Below, piece after piece: positions 1 to 8,013 of a stretch of DNA of 64,000 nucleotides (its first letter is position 1; each line of letters opens with the position of its first letter). The translations under genes and the position numbers were made by a program. This DNA is from CAZGUX01 sp046160045. GTDB taxonomy: Bacteria; Acidobacteriota; Terriglobia; Bryobacterales; Bryobacteraceae. The notes beneath the pieces were generated by a model that saw only the letters and a list, made by a program, of their open reading frames with translations, was not told where the DNA came from and ran no database searches. The stretch is taken from the NCBI GenBank assembly GCA_046160045.1, contig JBJXGR010000329.1, positions 1 to 64,000 of the forward strand. The letters are read 5' to 3'.

Positions 1-35
1 GGCCTTTCCCAAGATCGAACTCGAGGGCGGGACCT

Positions 36-290
36 TCACCTCCCGAGTAGAATCCCGACTGGAAAAGAATAACGCCTTTCGACTGGTCCATCTTCCTCTG
101 CCACGATTAGCCGGTTAAGGGCCGAAACCTCACCGGACACCGTGAACCGGCCGCCCTGGGACGCGACTAGCGAGATGGCGTCCTTCTGGTCCTTGGCGAA
201 CTGCGCGGCCGACAGGGCGAACTGCGCGGCCGACAGGTGCCGGGTTATCGAGACTGCCGCTCTCGCCAGAGGGTAGAGGGATTCACTCAT
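36..290 (-). CDS. hypothetical 84-residue protein, doubtful
   Basis: An open frame with an ATG at 290 encodes 84 residues with no domain I recognise. The most visible feature is the doubled heptad SAAQFAL/SAAQFAK, produced by an exact 21-bp tandem duplication. No convincing Shine-Dalgarno sequence precedes the ATG. The frame lies divergent to a gene remnant that begins at the same base. Both may be debris at the edge of an older gene, so expression is uncertain. Confidence 0.2.
   Translation of the reverse strand: MSESLYPLARAAVSITRHLSAAQFALSAAQFAKDQKDAISLVASQGGRFTVSGEVSALNRLIVAEEDGPVERRYSFPVGILLGR
195..236. repeat. exact 21-bp tandem duplication
   Basis: Two adjacent identical 21-bp units occupy 195-215 and 216-236. 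The unit is GGCGAACTGCGCGGCCGACAG. Because 21 is a multiple of three, the duplication keeps any reading frame open and adds seven residues to the minus-strand frame. It looks like a recent slippage or duplication event. Confidence 0.9.
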
Positions 291-616
291 TGATCGTGGT
301 CGAGGGAGCGCCGATGCTGAGCCCGATTGTCGGGACGCACCTCCTCACCCTGACCAACACCGGCGCCGACCTGTTCTTCCACGCCGGTACTCGCTCTGAC
401 TACTCCCTGACCTCGGGCCGATGGTTCCGAAGTTCGGATCTGCAAGGCCCGTGGCAGTACGCCGCGTCGGTGCCCGGAACTCGCGAGGCGGAGCATGCCG
501 TGTTGCCGGCCGCCATTCCCCGCCGGGCGGGAGTGAATCGCCGCGGTCGGCCAGTTGCCGACTACTTCGCTTTCTTCTTCCGCGGCTGCACCCCAAGAGG
601 GTCCGCGGGCTCGTAG
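290..616 (+). pseudogene. remnant of a secreted YYxxxSGRWFRS-type protein
   Basis: The translation contains GTHLLTLTNTGADLFFHAG, then SLTSGRWFRSSDLQGPW, then SVPGTREAEHAVLP. To me this resembles the repeat unit of large acidobacterial and proteobacterial proteins of unknown function that carry 'YYxLxSGRWFRAxSLxGPW' blocks followed by 'VPGTxEAxEAxLA'. Only about one repeat survives. The segment between GPW and VPGT is shorter than I remember for the family. The frame has no ATG at its start and runs into the 3' end of the downstream polyphosphate kinase gene. The real remnant probably ends before about 560. Family assignment is from memory. Confidence 0.45.
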
Positions 617-1320
617 TCCAACTCCCGTGAGAGTATGTCCACCATCGTCTTGAGTACCTTCACCCTCGCCCAAAGCTTGTCGTTGCCTTCCACCACCGTC
701 CAGGGCGCGGTCAAGGTGCTCGTCTTCAGGAGCATTTCCTCCACGGCCACTTCATAGACACCCCACTTCTGGCGGTTCCGCCAGTCCTCGTCGGTCAGCT
801 TCCAGGCTTTGTAGCCGACCCTCTGGCGCTCCTCGAAGCGGCGCAGCTGCTCCTCCCTCGTGATGTGAATCCAGAACTTCGCGATGATCGTGCCGAACTC
901 GCGCAACTGCCGCTCAAACGAGTTGATCTCACGGTAAGCGCGCTTCCATTCGGCTTCGGTGCAGAAGCCCTCCACCCTCTCCACCAGGACCCGGCCATAC
1001 CAACTGCGGTCGAAAATCGCAATCTGACCCTTCTCCGGCAGGCGCCGCCAGAACCGGTAGAGATAGTGGTGGGTTTTGTCCTCCCCCGTCGGCGCGCTGA
1101 TCGGGTAGACCACGTACCCCCGCGGGTCGATCATCTCGGTGACGCGCTTGATCGCTCCGCCTTTGCCCGCCGCGTCCCATCCCTCAAACACCAGCACCAC
1201 CGGGCGTTGCAGGCGATACACCTGGTAGCCGAGTTCCCGCAACTGCACCTGCCTTCGCGTAAGCTGCGCTTCGTAGGTCTTCCGGTCCAGCTTCAAGTTG
1301 CTGTCGAGGGCTTCAAGCAT
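562..1320 (-). CDS. ppk2: polyphosphate kinase 2 family protein
   Basis: This 252-residue protein transfers phosphate between polyphosphate and nucleotides in the cytoplasm. It has the PPK2 Walker A GWDAAGKG at residues 47-54 and the Walker B/lid motif FDRSWYGR at 103-110, both canonical. The C-terminus is basic (PRKKKAK). The start is the ATG at 1320, which overlaps the last 8 nt of the upstream PPK2 gene. A longer open frame extends upstream of this ATG, but the overlap and the family's usual N-terminus (MLEALDxN) favour the short form. It is the last gene of a ppk1-PPK2-PPK2 operon. Whether it prefers AMP, ADP or GDP cannot be told from the sequence. Confidence 0.93.
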   Translation of the reverse strand: MLEALDSNLKLDRKTYEAQLTRRQVQLRELGYQVYRLQRPVVLVFEGWDAAGKGGAIKRVTEMIDPRGYVVYPISAPTGEDKTHHYLYRFWRRLPEKGQIAIFDRSWYGRVLVERVEGFCTEAEWKRAYREINSFERQLREFGTIIAKFWIHITREEQLRRFEERQRVGYKAWKLTDEDWRNRQKWGVYEVAVEEMLLKTSTLTAPWTVVEGNDKLWARVKVLKTMVDILSRELDYEPADPLGVQPRKKKAK

Positions 1321-2128
1321 GGGCCTTCTCCTTGGACTTGCGGGCCTTCGAAACCGGCGCCGGGGCGGCGGATTCCTCGCCGTCCTCGTCATCGACCGGT
1401 TCGTGACCTGCCGGAGCCTTCGCCCCCAGGCGCGCTTCCAGCGTGCGGATCACCGTCTCGAAGATCTTCTTGCGGGTATGCCAGCGGGAGGTCGCCTCCA
1501 CAATCGTCCACGGTCCGTATTCCGATTCCGTCCAGGCGAGCATCTCTTCGGAAGCGAGCAGATACGCGTCGTACTTTTTGTGGCGCTTCCAATCCTCCTC
1601 CGTCACCCGCCACTTCTCCAGCGGATCTGCCTCGAGCGCCTTGAACCGCTTCTTCTGCTCCTTCTTGCTGATGTGGAGCCAGAATTTGATGATGGCGCAG
1701 CCGTCATCAGCCAGGGCGCGCTCGAAGTCCAGGATGTCGCGATAGGCCTCGCGCCACTCGCGCTCGCTGACCAGGCCTTCCACTCGCTCGCTCAGTACGC
1801 GCGTGTACCAGCTATGATCGAAGATCGCCATCTCGCCCTGATTGGGAGTGCGCTGCCAGAAACGCCACAACCAGGGACGCCGCTGCTCGAACGTCCGCGG
1901 CGGCTGAGTCGGCTGCAGCTTGAAACCACGCGGGTCCAGGCGCGCCGTCAGGGTGGCGATGGCTGAACCCTTTCCAGACGCGTCCCATCCTTCGAACACG
2001 ATGATCGAAGGAATGCGGTTATCCCAACACGCTTTTTCCAGGTCGTACAGCCGCTGCTGCCATCCTTGCAACTGGCGTTTGTAGTCCTTGTGCGGAAGCT
2101 TCTTGTTCAGATTGACTTTTTCGAGCAT
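1313..2128 (-). CDS. polyphosphate kinase 2 family protein, divergent paralogue
   Basis: This 271-residue PPK2 paralogue sits between ppk1 and the canonical PPK2 gene. Walker A reads GWDASGKG (residues 47-54) instead of GWDAAGKG. The second motif reads FDHSWYTR (103-110) instead of FDRSWYGR, so an Arg normally conserved beside the phosphate site is His here. The C-terminus is a Lys/Glu-rich tail after about residue 235. The ATG at 2128 overlaps the ppk1 stop (TGATG), which implies translational coupling. The substitutions suggest a different nucleotide preference from its neighbour. That is inference. Confidence 0.9.
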   Translation of the reverse strand: MLEKVNLNKKLPHKDYKRQLQGWQQRLYDLEKACWDNRIPSIIVFEGWDASGKGSAIATLTARLDPRGFKLQPTQPPRTFEQRRPWLWRFWQRTPNQGEMAIFDHSWYTRVLSERVEGLVSEREWREAYRDILDFERALADDGCAIIKFWLHISKKEQKKRFKALEADPLEKWRVTEEDWKRHKKYDAYLLASEEMLAWTESEYGPWTIVEATSRWHTRKKIFETVIRTLEARLGAKAPAGHEPVDDEDGEESAAPAPVSKARKSKEKAHA

Positions 2129-4284
2129 CAGTCCTTCCGGCGGCCGCGCGTCAGCAGCCACTCCTGGCTGTTGACGAGTTTGGACGGATCCGTCACCTCA
2201 CGCCGGGTGTAGCGGCCGTCTGAGTGCATCACCCGGGCTTTGACGTTGTCCTGAAGATAGATGGCGAGGATCTCCTCGCGGATCTGGCGGACGAGATGGG
2301 GGTCCCGCACCGGGAACACCACCTCCACCCGCCGGCTGATGTTGCGATGCATCAGGTCGGCGCTGCCGATGTAGATTTCCTCGTCCCCGCCGTTGTCGAA
2401 GCAATAAATGCGGCTATGCTCGAGGAACCGGCCGACGACGCTCGAGACGCGGATGTTGTCACTGATGCCAGGAATCCCCGGCCGCAGGCAGCAGACTCCG
2501 CGAACCAGCAGATCCACCTGCACCCCGGCCTGGGAGGCCTCGTACAGCAACTGAATCATTTCCTTGTCGGCGAGAGCGTTCATCTTGAAAATCAGCCGAC
2601 CCTGGCGGCCGGCTTTGTGATGTTCGATTTCGCGTTGGATGAGTTCGCGCAGGCGTTTGCGCAGGTTGATCGGCGCCACCAGCAGTTTCCGGTAGTCGCG
2701 TTTCGCGGAATACCCGGTCAGGTAGTTGAACAGGTCCGTGGCATCGGCGCCGATCTCTTCGTCGCAGGTGAAGTACCCCAGATCGGTGTACAGGTGCGCC
2801 GTCACCGTGTTGTAGTTGCCGGTGGCCAGGTGCACATAGCGGCGAATGACTTTCCCCTCCCTGCGGACGACCAGCGCGATCTTCGAATGGATCTTCAGGC
2901 CAACCAATCCATAAACGACGTGGACCCCTTCGCGCTCCAGCGCCCTGGCCCATTCGATGTTGCTCTCCTCGTCGAACCGCGCCTTCAACTCCACCAGCAC
3001 CGCCACCTGCTTGCCGTTTTCCATGGCTGCCAGCAGAGCCTCAACCACGGGCGAATTGCGCCCGACGCGATAGAGAGTCATCTTGATCGCTAGCACGTCG
3101 GGGTCGTGCGCGGCCTTGTTGAGGAAGTCCACCACCGGTTGAAAAGAATCGAACGGGTGGTGGAGCAGGATATTCTCCCGCCGGATAGCGGCGAAAATGT
3201 CCTCGTCTTCCTTCTTGGTTTCGAGAGCGGGGGGAAGCGCCGCGGCGAACGGATGCTCCTTGAGGTCCGGCCGGTCGATGGAGGAGAGCTTGAACAAGCG
3301 GCTCAGTCCCAGCGGTCCATTGACGCGATAAACGTCGTCTTCCACCAATTCCAGGTTTTGAACCAGGATGTCCAGAATCCCGTCAGGCATTTCCTCACCG
3401 ACCTTGAGCCGGACGACCATACCGAAGCGGCGCTGCCTCACCCCTTCCTCAATGGTCTCGAGTAGGTCAGCGGCCTCCAGTTCCTGGATTTCGATGTCGG
3501 CATCGCGGGTGACGTGGAAGGGATGCGCGGCCAGAATCTCCATTCCCGGGAAGAGCGTCTCCAGGTTCGCGCTAATTAACTCCTCGAGCCAGATGAACGC
3601 GAACTTCGGCTTGGTCGACCGGCCGTTGCGGGGCACGGGAACGGGAACCAGTTGCGGCAGGGTGTCCGGCACCTTCAGGCGGGCGAAGTGTTCGACGCCA
3701 TCCCGGCCCCGAATCAGGATCGCCAGGTTCAGGCTCAGATTCGAAATGTGCGGAAAGGGGCGGCCGGGATCGAAGGCCAGCGGCGTCAACACCGGGTAGA
3801 TGGTGTCGTGAAAATAGGAGTCCGCCGCCGATTTCTGCTTCTCGTCCAGTTCGGAATAGCCGAGTACCCGGATGCCCTCCTCGGCGAGTGCCGGCAGCAA
3901 TTGCCGCTGGAAGCAGTCGCGAGCACGCCGGGTGAGCTCCTCCACTACTTCGCGGATCGCGCGTAGTTGCGTTGCCGGCGGCGTGCCGTCGGGGCCCACT
4001 TCGAAGATTCCCGCGTCCACCTGGTGTTTGAGTGCGGAGACGCGCACCATGAAGAACTCGTCCAGGTTGGATCCGAGGATTCCCAGAAACTTCACCCGTT
4101 CCAGCAGCGGGTTTCCTGCGTCCTCAGCTTCTTCCTGGACGCGCCGCTGGAACTCCAGCAAGCTGATCTCACGGTTCAGGAAGAGCTGTTGATCGTCCAG
4201 CCGGATTGGCTCGGTTCCGGCCGGGGCATGCTTCTTCCTGGCCTTTGCGGATCTCCGCGGGGTGACGCGCGGTACAGGGGACAT
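2128..4284 (-). CDS. ppk1: polyphosphate kinase 1
   Basis: This 718-residue enzyme makes long-chain inorganic polyphosphate from ATP, reversibly. The N-terminal domain begins at FLNREISLLEFQRRV (about residue 35) and contains LGSNLDEFFMVR. The catalytic HKD region has KIHSKIAL, where His466 is the likely autophosphorylated residue, followed by VHLATGNYN. The second HKD-like region has FLEHSRIY. Length is normal for PPK1. It is the first gene of the operon with the two PPK2 genes, so polymer synthesis and polymer-dependent nucleotide phosphorylation are co-transcribed. Only 45 bp separate its ATG from the divergent small membrane protein gene, so any promoters there must be compact. Confidence 0.97.
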   Translation of the reverse strand: MSPVPRVTPRRSAKARKKHAPAGTEPIRLDDQQLFLNREISLLEFQRRVQEEAEDAGNPLLERVKFLGILGSNLDEFFMVRVSALKHQVDAGIFEVGPDGTPPATQLRAIREVVEELTRRARDCFQRQLLPALAEEGIRVLGYSELDEKQKSAADSYFHDTIYPVLTPLAFDPGRPFPHISNLSLNLAILIRGRDGVEHFARLKVPDTLPQLVPVPVPRNGRSTKPKFAFIWLEELISANLETLFPGMEILAAHPFHVTRDADIEIQELEAADLLETIEEGVRQRRFGMVVRLKVGEEMPDGILDILVQNLELVEDDVYRVNGPLGLSRLFKLSSIDRPDLKEHPFAAALPPALETKKEDEDIFAAIRRENILLHHPFDSFQPVVDFLNKAAHDPDVLAIKMTLYRVGRNSPVVEALLAAMENGKQVAVLVELKARFDEESNIEWARALEREGVHVVYGLVGLKIHSKIALVVRREGKVIRRYVHLATGNYNTVTAHLYTDLGYFTCDEEIGADATDLFNYLTGYSAKRDYRKLLVAPINLRKRLRELIQREIEHHKAGRQGRLIFKMNALADKEMIQLLYEASQAGVQVDLLVRGVCCLRPGIPGISDNIRVSSVVGRFLEHSRIYCFDNGGDEEIYIGSADLMHRNISRRVEVVFPVRDPHLVRQIREEILAIYLQDNVKARVMHSDGRYTRREVTDPSKLVNSQEWLLTRGRRKD

Positions 4285-4329
4285 CGCTCTTTAGGCTACA
4301 TTAGACTCTGGCAAAAAGGGAGCGTGGGT

Positions 4330-4509
4330 ATGAATCCGATGGTGGCGACAGTTGTGGGTGGGGCGTTGCTTTTGGGCGCCGCGGTGATTCATTTTCTGGT
4401 AACCCCCCGGGTTCCCGAGGAACAGCGTCAATGGATCTTGGTGGCGGTGATGTCCGATGGTTTGCTCGGCCTTGCTTTTCTGATCTACGGCATCCACGGC
4501 CTCCTCTGA
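4330..4509 (+). CDS. small membrane protein, 59 residues
   Basis: A short protein made almost entirely of two predicted transmembrane helices, at about residues 4-24 and 35-57. They are joined by a charged turn (TPRVPEEQRQW). The ATG at 4330 is preceded by AAGGGAG with 8 nt spacing. An in-frame GTG 6 nt upstream is too close to that site to be used. It is divergent from ppk1. I do not recognise the family, and no function can be assigned. Confidence 0.65.
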   Translation: MNPMVATVVGGALLLGAAVIHFLVTPRVPEEQRQWILVAVMSDGLLGLAFLIYGIHGLL

Positions 4510-4565
4510 CCGGGAGAGCCGCGACCCTCGGGGCCGCCACGTATCGGTGCTCCACCAAGATCCGT

Positions 4566-4586
4566 GCCGCGACCGTCAGGGAGCGG
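4566..4586. repeat. dispersed GCCGCGACCGTCAGGGAGCGG element
   Basis: One copy of a short GC-rich element lies in the spacer between two convergent genes. Very similar copies occur at 18019-18041, 18206-18228 and 20935-20957. Its intergenic placement and repetition suggest a REP-type family. I recall similar strings from Solibacter-like genomes, but could not search for them here. Confidence 0.65.
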
Positions 4587-4597
4587 TCGTCTGCCCA

Positions 4598-5839
4598 TCA
4601 CCCGTCCAACCGGTAAATCGTCAGCCCCGACAGCAGTTTCGGATAAAAATCGGTCGACTTCTGCGGCATCACGCCACCGCCAAACGAGATGTCGGCCACC
4701 TCATCCACCGACGTCGCCTTGACCAGAAAGACAATCTGCGAGACGCCGCTGCGGGCATCGCCGATCGCGGTGTTCAGCCCGCGCACGTACCTCAAGTGCT
4801 TACCTTCGTTGATCGCTTCCGGCGTCACGCCGAGTACCGGATCCAGGATGTCTTCATGCAGGATCTGGAGGTCGAGACGGGCGTCCGGCTGTTTCTTGAG
4901 GGTCAGGGCGTAAAGATCGGTACCGATCGCCGCTCCCAACAGACCCTTCGCGCCACCCGCCCAGCGCGTGTTCAGGGTCTCGGCCGAGTCGATTTCCTCC
5001 ACCGTGAACGTCGCCGCCGCCTTCGCCAACGCGGCTGGACCGTCAAAATTGGCCAGCCCAGAGACGGCGCGGTGAGTCGCCAGAATCCTCAGGCCGCCCG
5101 AATAGGTATTGACGAACGTCATCATGACCTTGGCGGCGGCAGGGTCGCCCGGATTCTCATCGCGGAAGGCGACGGCCGTTTCGTAGCGGTGATGCCCGTC
5201 GGCGATCAGGAGTCTCTTGTCGCTCATTGCGGAGACGATCCGGGCGATGATCGCCGGGTCGCTCACGCGCCAGATGGTGTGGATTGTGTCGTATTCGTCC
5301 GTCGCGGATGCGGTCGGAGCCTGAGCCGCGACCTCGTCCAGAATGGCATCCACCTTCCGCTCACGGTCGGGATAGAGCATGAAGATCTGGCCGAAGTGAG
5401 CGCGGGTGTGCCGCAGCAGTTCGAGCCGGTCCTTCTTGGGGCCGGAAAGCGTCTTCTCATGCCGGTGGACGATGCCCGCGCGATAGTCCTCGACCGCACC
5501 CAGTCCGATAAACCCCTTGCGGATCAGGCGTTCGCCGCCGTCAGGCAGCGTAAATTCCTGGAAATAGACGAAAACACAAGAGTCGTCCTCGCGCGCGAGA
5601 ACGCCCGACCCGATCCAATCGTCAAGATGGGCCTTCGCCCGCGTGTACACATTCTTTCGGTCGCCGTCGCCCGGCTGAGGCTTGCCCAGGATGATCCGCA
5701 CCAGGTTATACGGGCTCCTGGCCAGATAGCGGTCTTGCATCTCGGGGCTGATTTTGTCGTACGGCTGGGTCGCCAGATCCTCCAGCGTCCCGGCTTGGGA
5801 GGCATAGCGATAGGCATGAAATGGAAAGACTTTGGCCAT
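4598..5839 (-). CDS. DUF1015 family protein
   Basis: This 413-residue protein begins MAKVFPFHAYRY and continues with QPYDKISPEM and the SPYNLVRIILGK block, which mark the DUF1015 family. Further family-like segments are LLIADGHHRYETA in the middle and DEVADISFGGGVMPQKSTDFYPKL near the C-terminus. In family members I know, no biochemical role is firmly established. The His-rich GHHRYE motif suggests a catalytic or metal site. The gene stands alone, convergent with the small membrane protein gene. The upstream 120 bp show no clear promoter. Confidence 0.85.
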   Translation of the reverse strand: MAKVFPFHAYRYASQAGTLEDLATQPYDKISPEMQDRYLARSPYNLVRIILGKPQPGDGDRKNVYTRAKAHLDDWIGSGVLAREDDSCVFVYFQEFTLPDGGERLIRKGFIGLGAVEDYRAGIVHRHEKTLSGPKKDRLELLRHTRAHFGQIFMLYPDRERKVDAILDEVAAQAPTASATDEYDTIHTIWRVSDPAIIARIVSAMSDKRLLIADGHHRYETAVAFRDENPGDPAAAKVMMTFVNTYSGGLRILATHRAVSGLANFDGPAALAKAAATFTVEEIDSAETLNTRWAGGAKGLLGAAIGTDLYALTLKKQPDARLDLQILHEDILDPVLGVTPEAINEGKHLRYVRGLNTAIGDARSGVSQIVFLVKATSVDEVADISFGGGVMPQKSTDFYPKLLSGLTIYRLDG

Positions 5840-5960
5840 AACGTGAACCTTTCAGGGTAACAAAGCCGGGGGGGCCGGCCCGCGAAACAACCCGGACCGG
5901 CCGCCGCACGCAACTTCCGGGCAGGAGCACGCGATAAGTCGGTGGAAGGAGATCTTCTCG

Positions 5961-6293
5961 ATGATCGAACCAGTCCGATTCACTCTCTCGCGAAGGCCTG
6001 ACGCGGTCGGCCTGCGGTTGCCGCCGCGGGTGGACGGGCGTTTCGGGCACTCCGCACTGAATCCGCAGCCCCTCCCGCCGAAACTGTGGGACCGGTTCCG
6101 CGAATTCGCATTGAACCCTCAGCCGCTGCCGCCGCGGGCGGCCAGCCGCTACGAAAAGGTGGGTCTGAACCCTCAGCCGCTGCCACCGCGGATTTACGGC
6201 TACGTCGTGCGGAATCCCCAGCCTTTCGCTCCCCGGGCCGTTGAAATGCCGCTATCGCAGTTCACGGCCAAGATGCTGGGAGTGATCCGCTAG
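5961..6293 (+). CDS. NPQPLPP-repeat protein
   Basis: This 110-residue, Pro- and Arg-rich protein is built on the repeat LNPQPLPP[KR]. Perfect copies begin at Asn34, Asn52 and Asn70, an exact 18-residue period. A degenerate copy NPQPFAP follows at Asn85, and there may be a worn one at residues 18-23 (LRLPPR). There is no signal peptide and no transmembrane helix. The ATG at 5961 has a strong AAGGAG site 9 nt upstream, so it is probably translated. I recall this octapeptide from scattered hypothetical proteins of soil bacteria, with no known function. The linkers between repeats are basic and aromatic (WDRF, SRYEK, YGYVV). Confidence 0.75.
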   Translation: MIEPVRFTLSRRPDAVGLRLPPRVDGRFGHSALNPQPLPPKLWDRFREFALNPQPLPPRAASRYEKVGLNPQPLPPRIYGYVVRNPQPFAPRAVEMPLSQFTAKMLGVIR

Positions 6294-6316
6294 GTTGACG
6301 GGATTTCTGGTCTCGC

Positions 6317-7276
6317 CTATTTGAGATACTTCTGAACGTCGGGATGCAGCAGCTTATGGATCTCCGGCTGCTCCAGGTTCCCTTTCGTGACCAGTGTCGG
6401 CGTGAGGTCGATTCGCTTGGCCGGCGGCTTGCCTTTCAAGTGTTCCACCAGCGTGTGCACCGCCTCAAAACCCATGCGAAACGGGTCCTGAACCACCATC
6501 GCGTCGATCACGCCGGCCTTCAGTTCTTCAATCAGCCCTTCGGTCGAGTCAAAGGTCACCAGCTTCACCTTGCCGGCCAGGTCCCTTTGCTTGATGGCAA
6601 GGGAAGCGCCGACCGAGCCCGGTTCCGCCGAGGCGAACATGCCGGCGAGATCGGGGTGCGCGGAAAGCATGTTCTCCGCGGCGGCAAGACCCTTGGCGCG
6701 ATCGGACATGCTGTACTGCTCGGCGGCGATCTCAACGCCAGGGAATTCTTTGGCGATCACGTCGCGGAAACCGCGCTCGCGCTCCATCGTGGAATAACTC
6801 CCAGGCGCGAGCATGACCATCGCCACCTTCCCCTTGCCTCCGATCAACTCGCCTAATTTGCGTGCGGCCATCTGCCCGCCCTGGTAGTTGTTGGTAGCCA
6901 GGAAGGTCAGGTACTGATCGGAATCGAGGCCGGAGTCGAAGATCACGACGGGAATCCCCGCCTTGACGGCACGCTCGACCGGCGCGATCAGCGCGGTACG
7001 GTCGGTCGCTGCAATGGCCAGAGCATTCACATGCCGGGCGACCAGCGAATCGATGATCTGAATCTGGCGGCTGTACTCGGTTTCCGCCGGAGGGCCGTTC
7101 CACTCGATGTCCACGTGGAACTCCTGGCCGGCGGCCAGCGCCCCCGCTTGCACCGTCTGCCAAAAGATGTGAGCCGTGGCCTTGGGGACCACCCCAATCA
7201 CCACGCGGCGGGAGCCGCCACAGGCGGAGAGCGCAAGTCCCGCGGAGGCGGCGAGCAGTTCCCGGCGGGTGGTCAC
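6317..7276 (-). CDS. periplasmic sugar-binding lipoprotein (ribose/LacI type)
   Basis: This 319-residue protein has a Tat-like twin Arg at its start (TTRRELLAAS) and a lipobox LSAC, so the mature protein would be lipid-anchored outside the inner membrane. The rest has the type-1 periplasmic binding fold of the RbsB family, with GVVPKATAHIFWQTVQAGA, NALAIAATD, PVVIFDSGLD and a C-terminal KGNLEQPE. The GTG start at 7276 overlaps the stop of the upstream dehydrogenase gene (GTGA). A longer upstream frame lies inside that gene and lacks a signal peptide. No ABC transporter permease or ATPase is nearby, so it may serve sensing or an unlinked transporter. Confidence 0.85.
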   Translation of the reverse strand: MTTRRELLAASAGLALSACGGSRRVVIGVVPKATAHIFWQTVQAGALAAGQEFHVDIEWNGPPAETEYSRQIQIIDSLVARHVNALAIAATDRTALIAPVERAVKAGIPVVIFDSGLDSDQYLTFLATNNYQGGQMAARKLGELIGGKGKVAMVMLAPGSYSTMERERGFRDVIAKEFPGVEIAAEQYSMSDRAKGLAAAENMLSAHPDLAGMFASAEPGSVGASLAIKQRDLAGKVKLVTFDSTEGLIEELKAGVIDAMVVQDPFRMGFEAVHTLVEHLKGKPPAKRIDLTPTLVTKGNLEQPEIHKLLHPDVQKYLK

Positions 7277-8013
7277 TGCGCGCACCAGCCTCCATCGATC
7301 AGGATGTCGGTGCCCGTGATGAACCCTGCATCTTCCGAGCACAGGAACGCGGCGAGTTGCCCGATTTCCTCCAGGCGGCCCCAGCGGCCCAGCGGAATCT
7401 TCGAAAGGAACTGTGCGTTGAGCTCGGGATTCTGGAGGATCGGCAGATTCATCTCGGTGGCGAACGGGCCGGGGCTGTTGCCGTTGACAGTGATGCCTTG
7501 GCCGGCCAATTCGAGCGCCAGCGCTCGTGTGAGGCCGAGCAGCGCCGTCTTACTCGACGAATACGCGGCGCGCCCGGGCAGCGAGATGTGGCTCATGATC
7601 GACGTCATGTTGAGGATGCGCCCGTAGCCCCTTCCCTTCATGTGCGGAACGAATGATCGGCACATCAGAAAGACGCTGGTGAGGTTGGTATCGATCACGC
7701 TCATCCACTCGGCGAGAGTAAAGTCGGTTATGTTCTTTCTCAGGTTGACACCGGCGTTGTTGATAAGGATATCGACCTTTGCGAAGTGGGTGAGGATCTC
7801 GTTCTCCACGCGGCGGACGTCATCCTCCCGGGTGACGTCGGCGACGAAGACGTGAGCTTCCGGACCGCACTCGCGAGCGGCCTCGGTCAGCTGTTCGCGG
7901 TTGCGGGAGACCAGGGCGAGCGAGGCGCCTTCGGCCGCCAGCGCGAGCGCCATGGCTTTCCCGAGGCCCTTGCTGGCCCCGGTGATGACAGCGACTTTAC
8001 CTTGAAGTTTCAT
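7273..8013 (-). CDS. short-chain dehydrogenase/reductase
   Basis: This 246-residue classical SDR is a cytoplasmic NAD(P)-dependent oxidoreductase. It has the Rossmann motif TGASKGLG at about residues 12-19, NNAGV at about 86, the catalytic Ser in the MTSIMSH region, and YSSSK. The C-terminus GTDILIDGGWCAQ is typical of gluconate 5-dehydrogenase and 3-ketoacyl-ACP-reductase-like SDRs. The middle position in an overlapping operon with a sugar-binding lipoprotein suggests a sugar or sugar-acid substrate. That is inference. Its ATG overlaps the stop of the upstream PH-domain gene (ATGA). Confidence 0.9.
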   Translation of the reverse strand: MKLQGKVAVITGASKGLGKAMALALAAEGASLALVSRNREQLTEAARECGPEAHVFVADVTREDDVRRVENEILTHFAKVDILINNAGVNLRKNITDFTLAEWMSVIDTNLTSVFLMCRSFVPHMKGRGYGRILNMTSIMSHISLPGRAAYSSSKTALLGLTRALALELAGQGITVNGNSPGPFATEMNLPILQNPELNAQFLSKIPLGRWGRLEEIGQLAAFLCSEDAGFITGTDILIDGGWCAQ

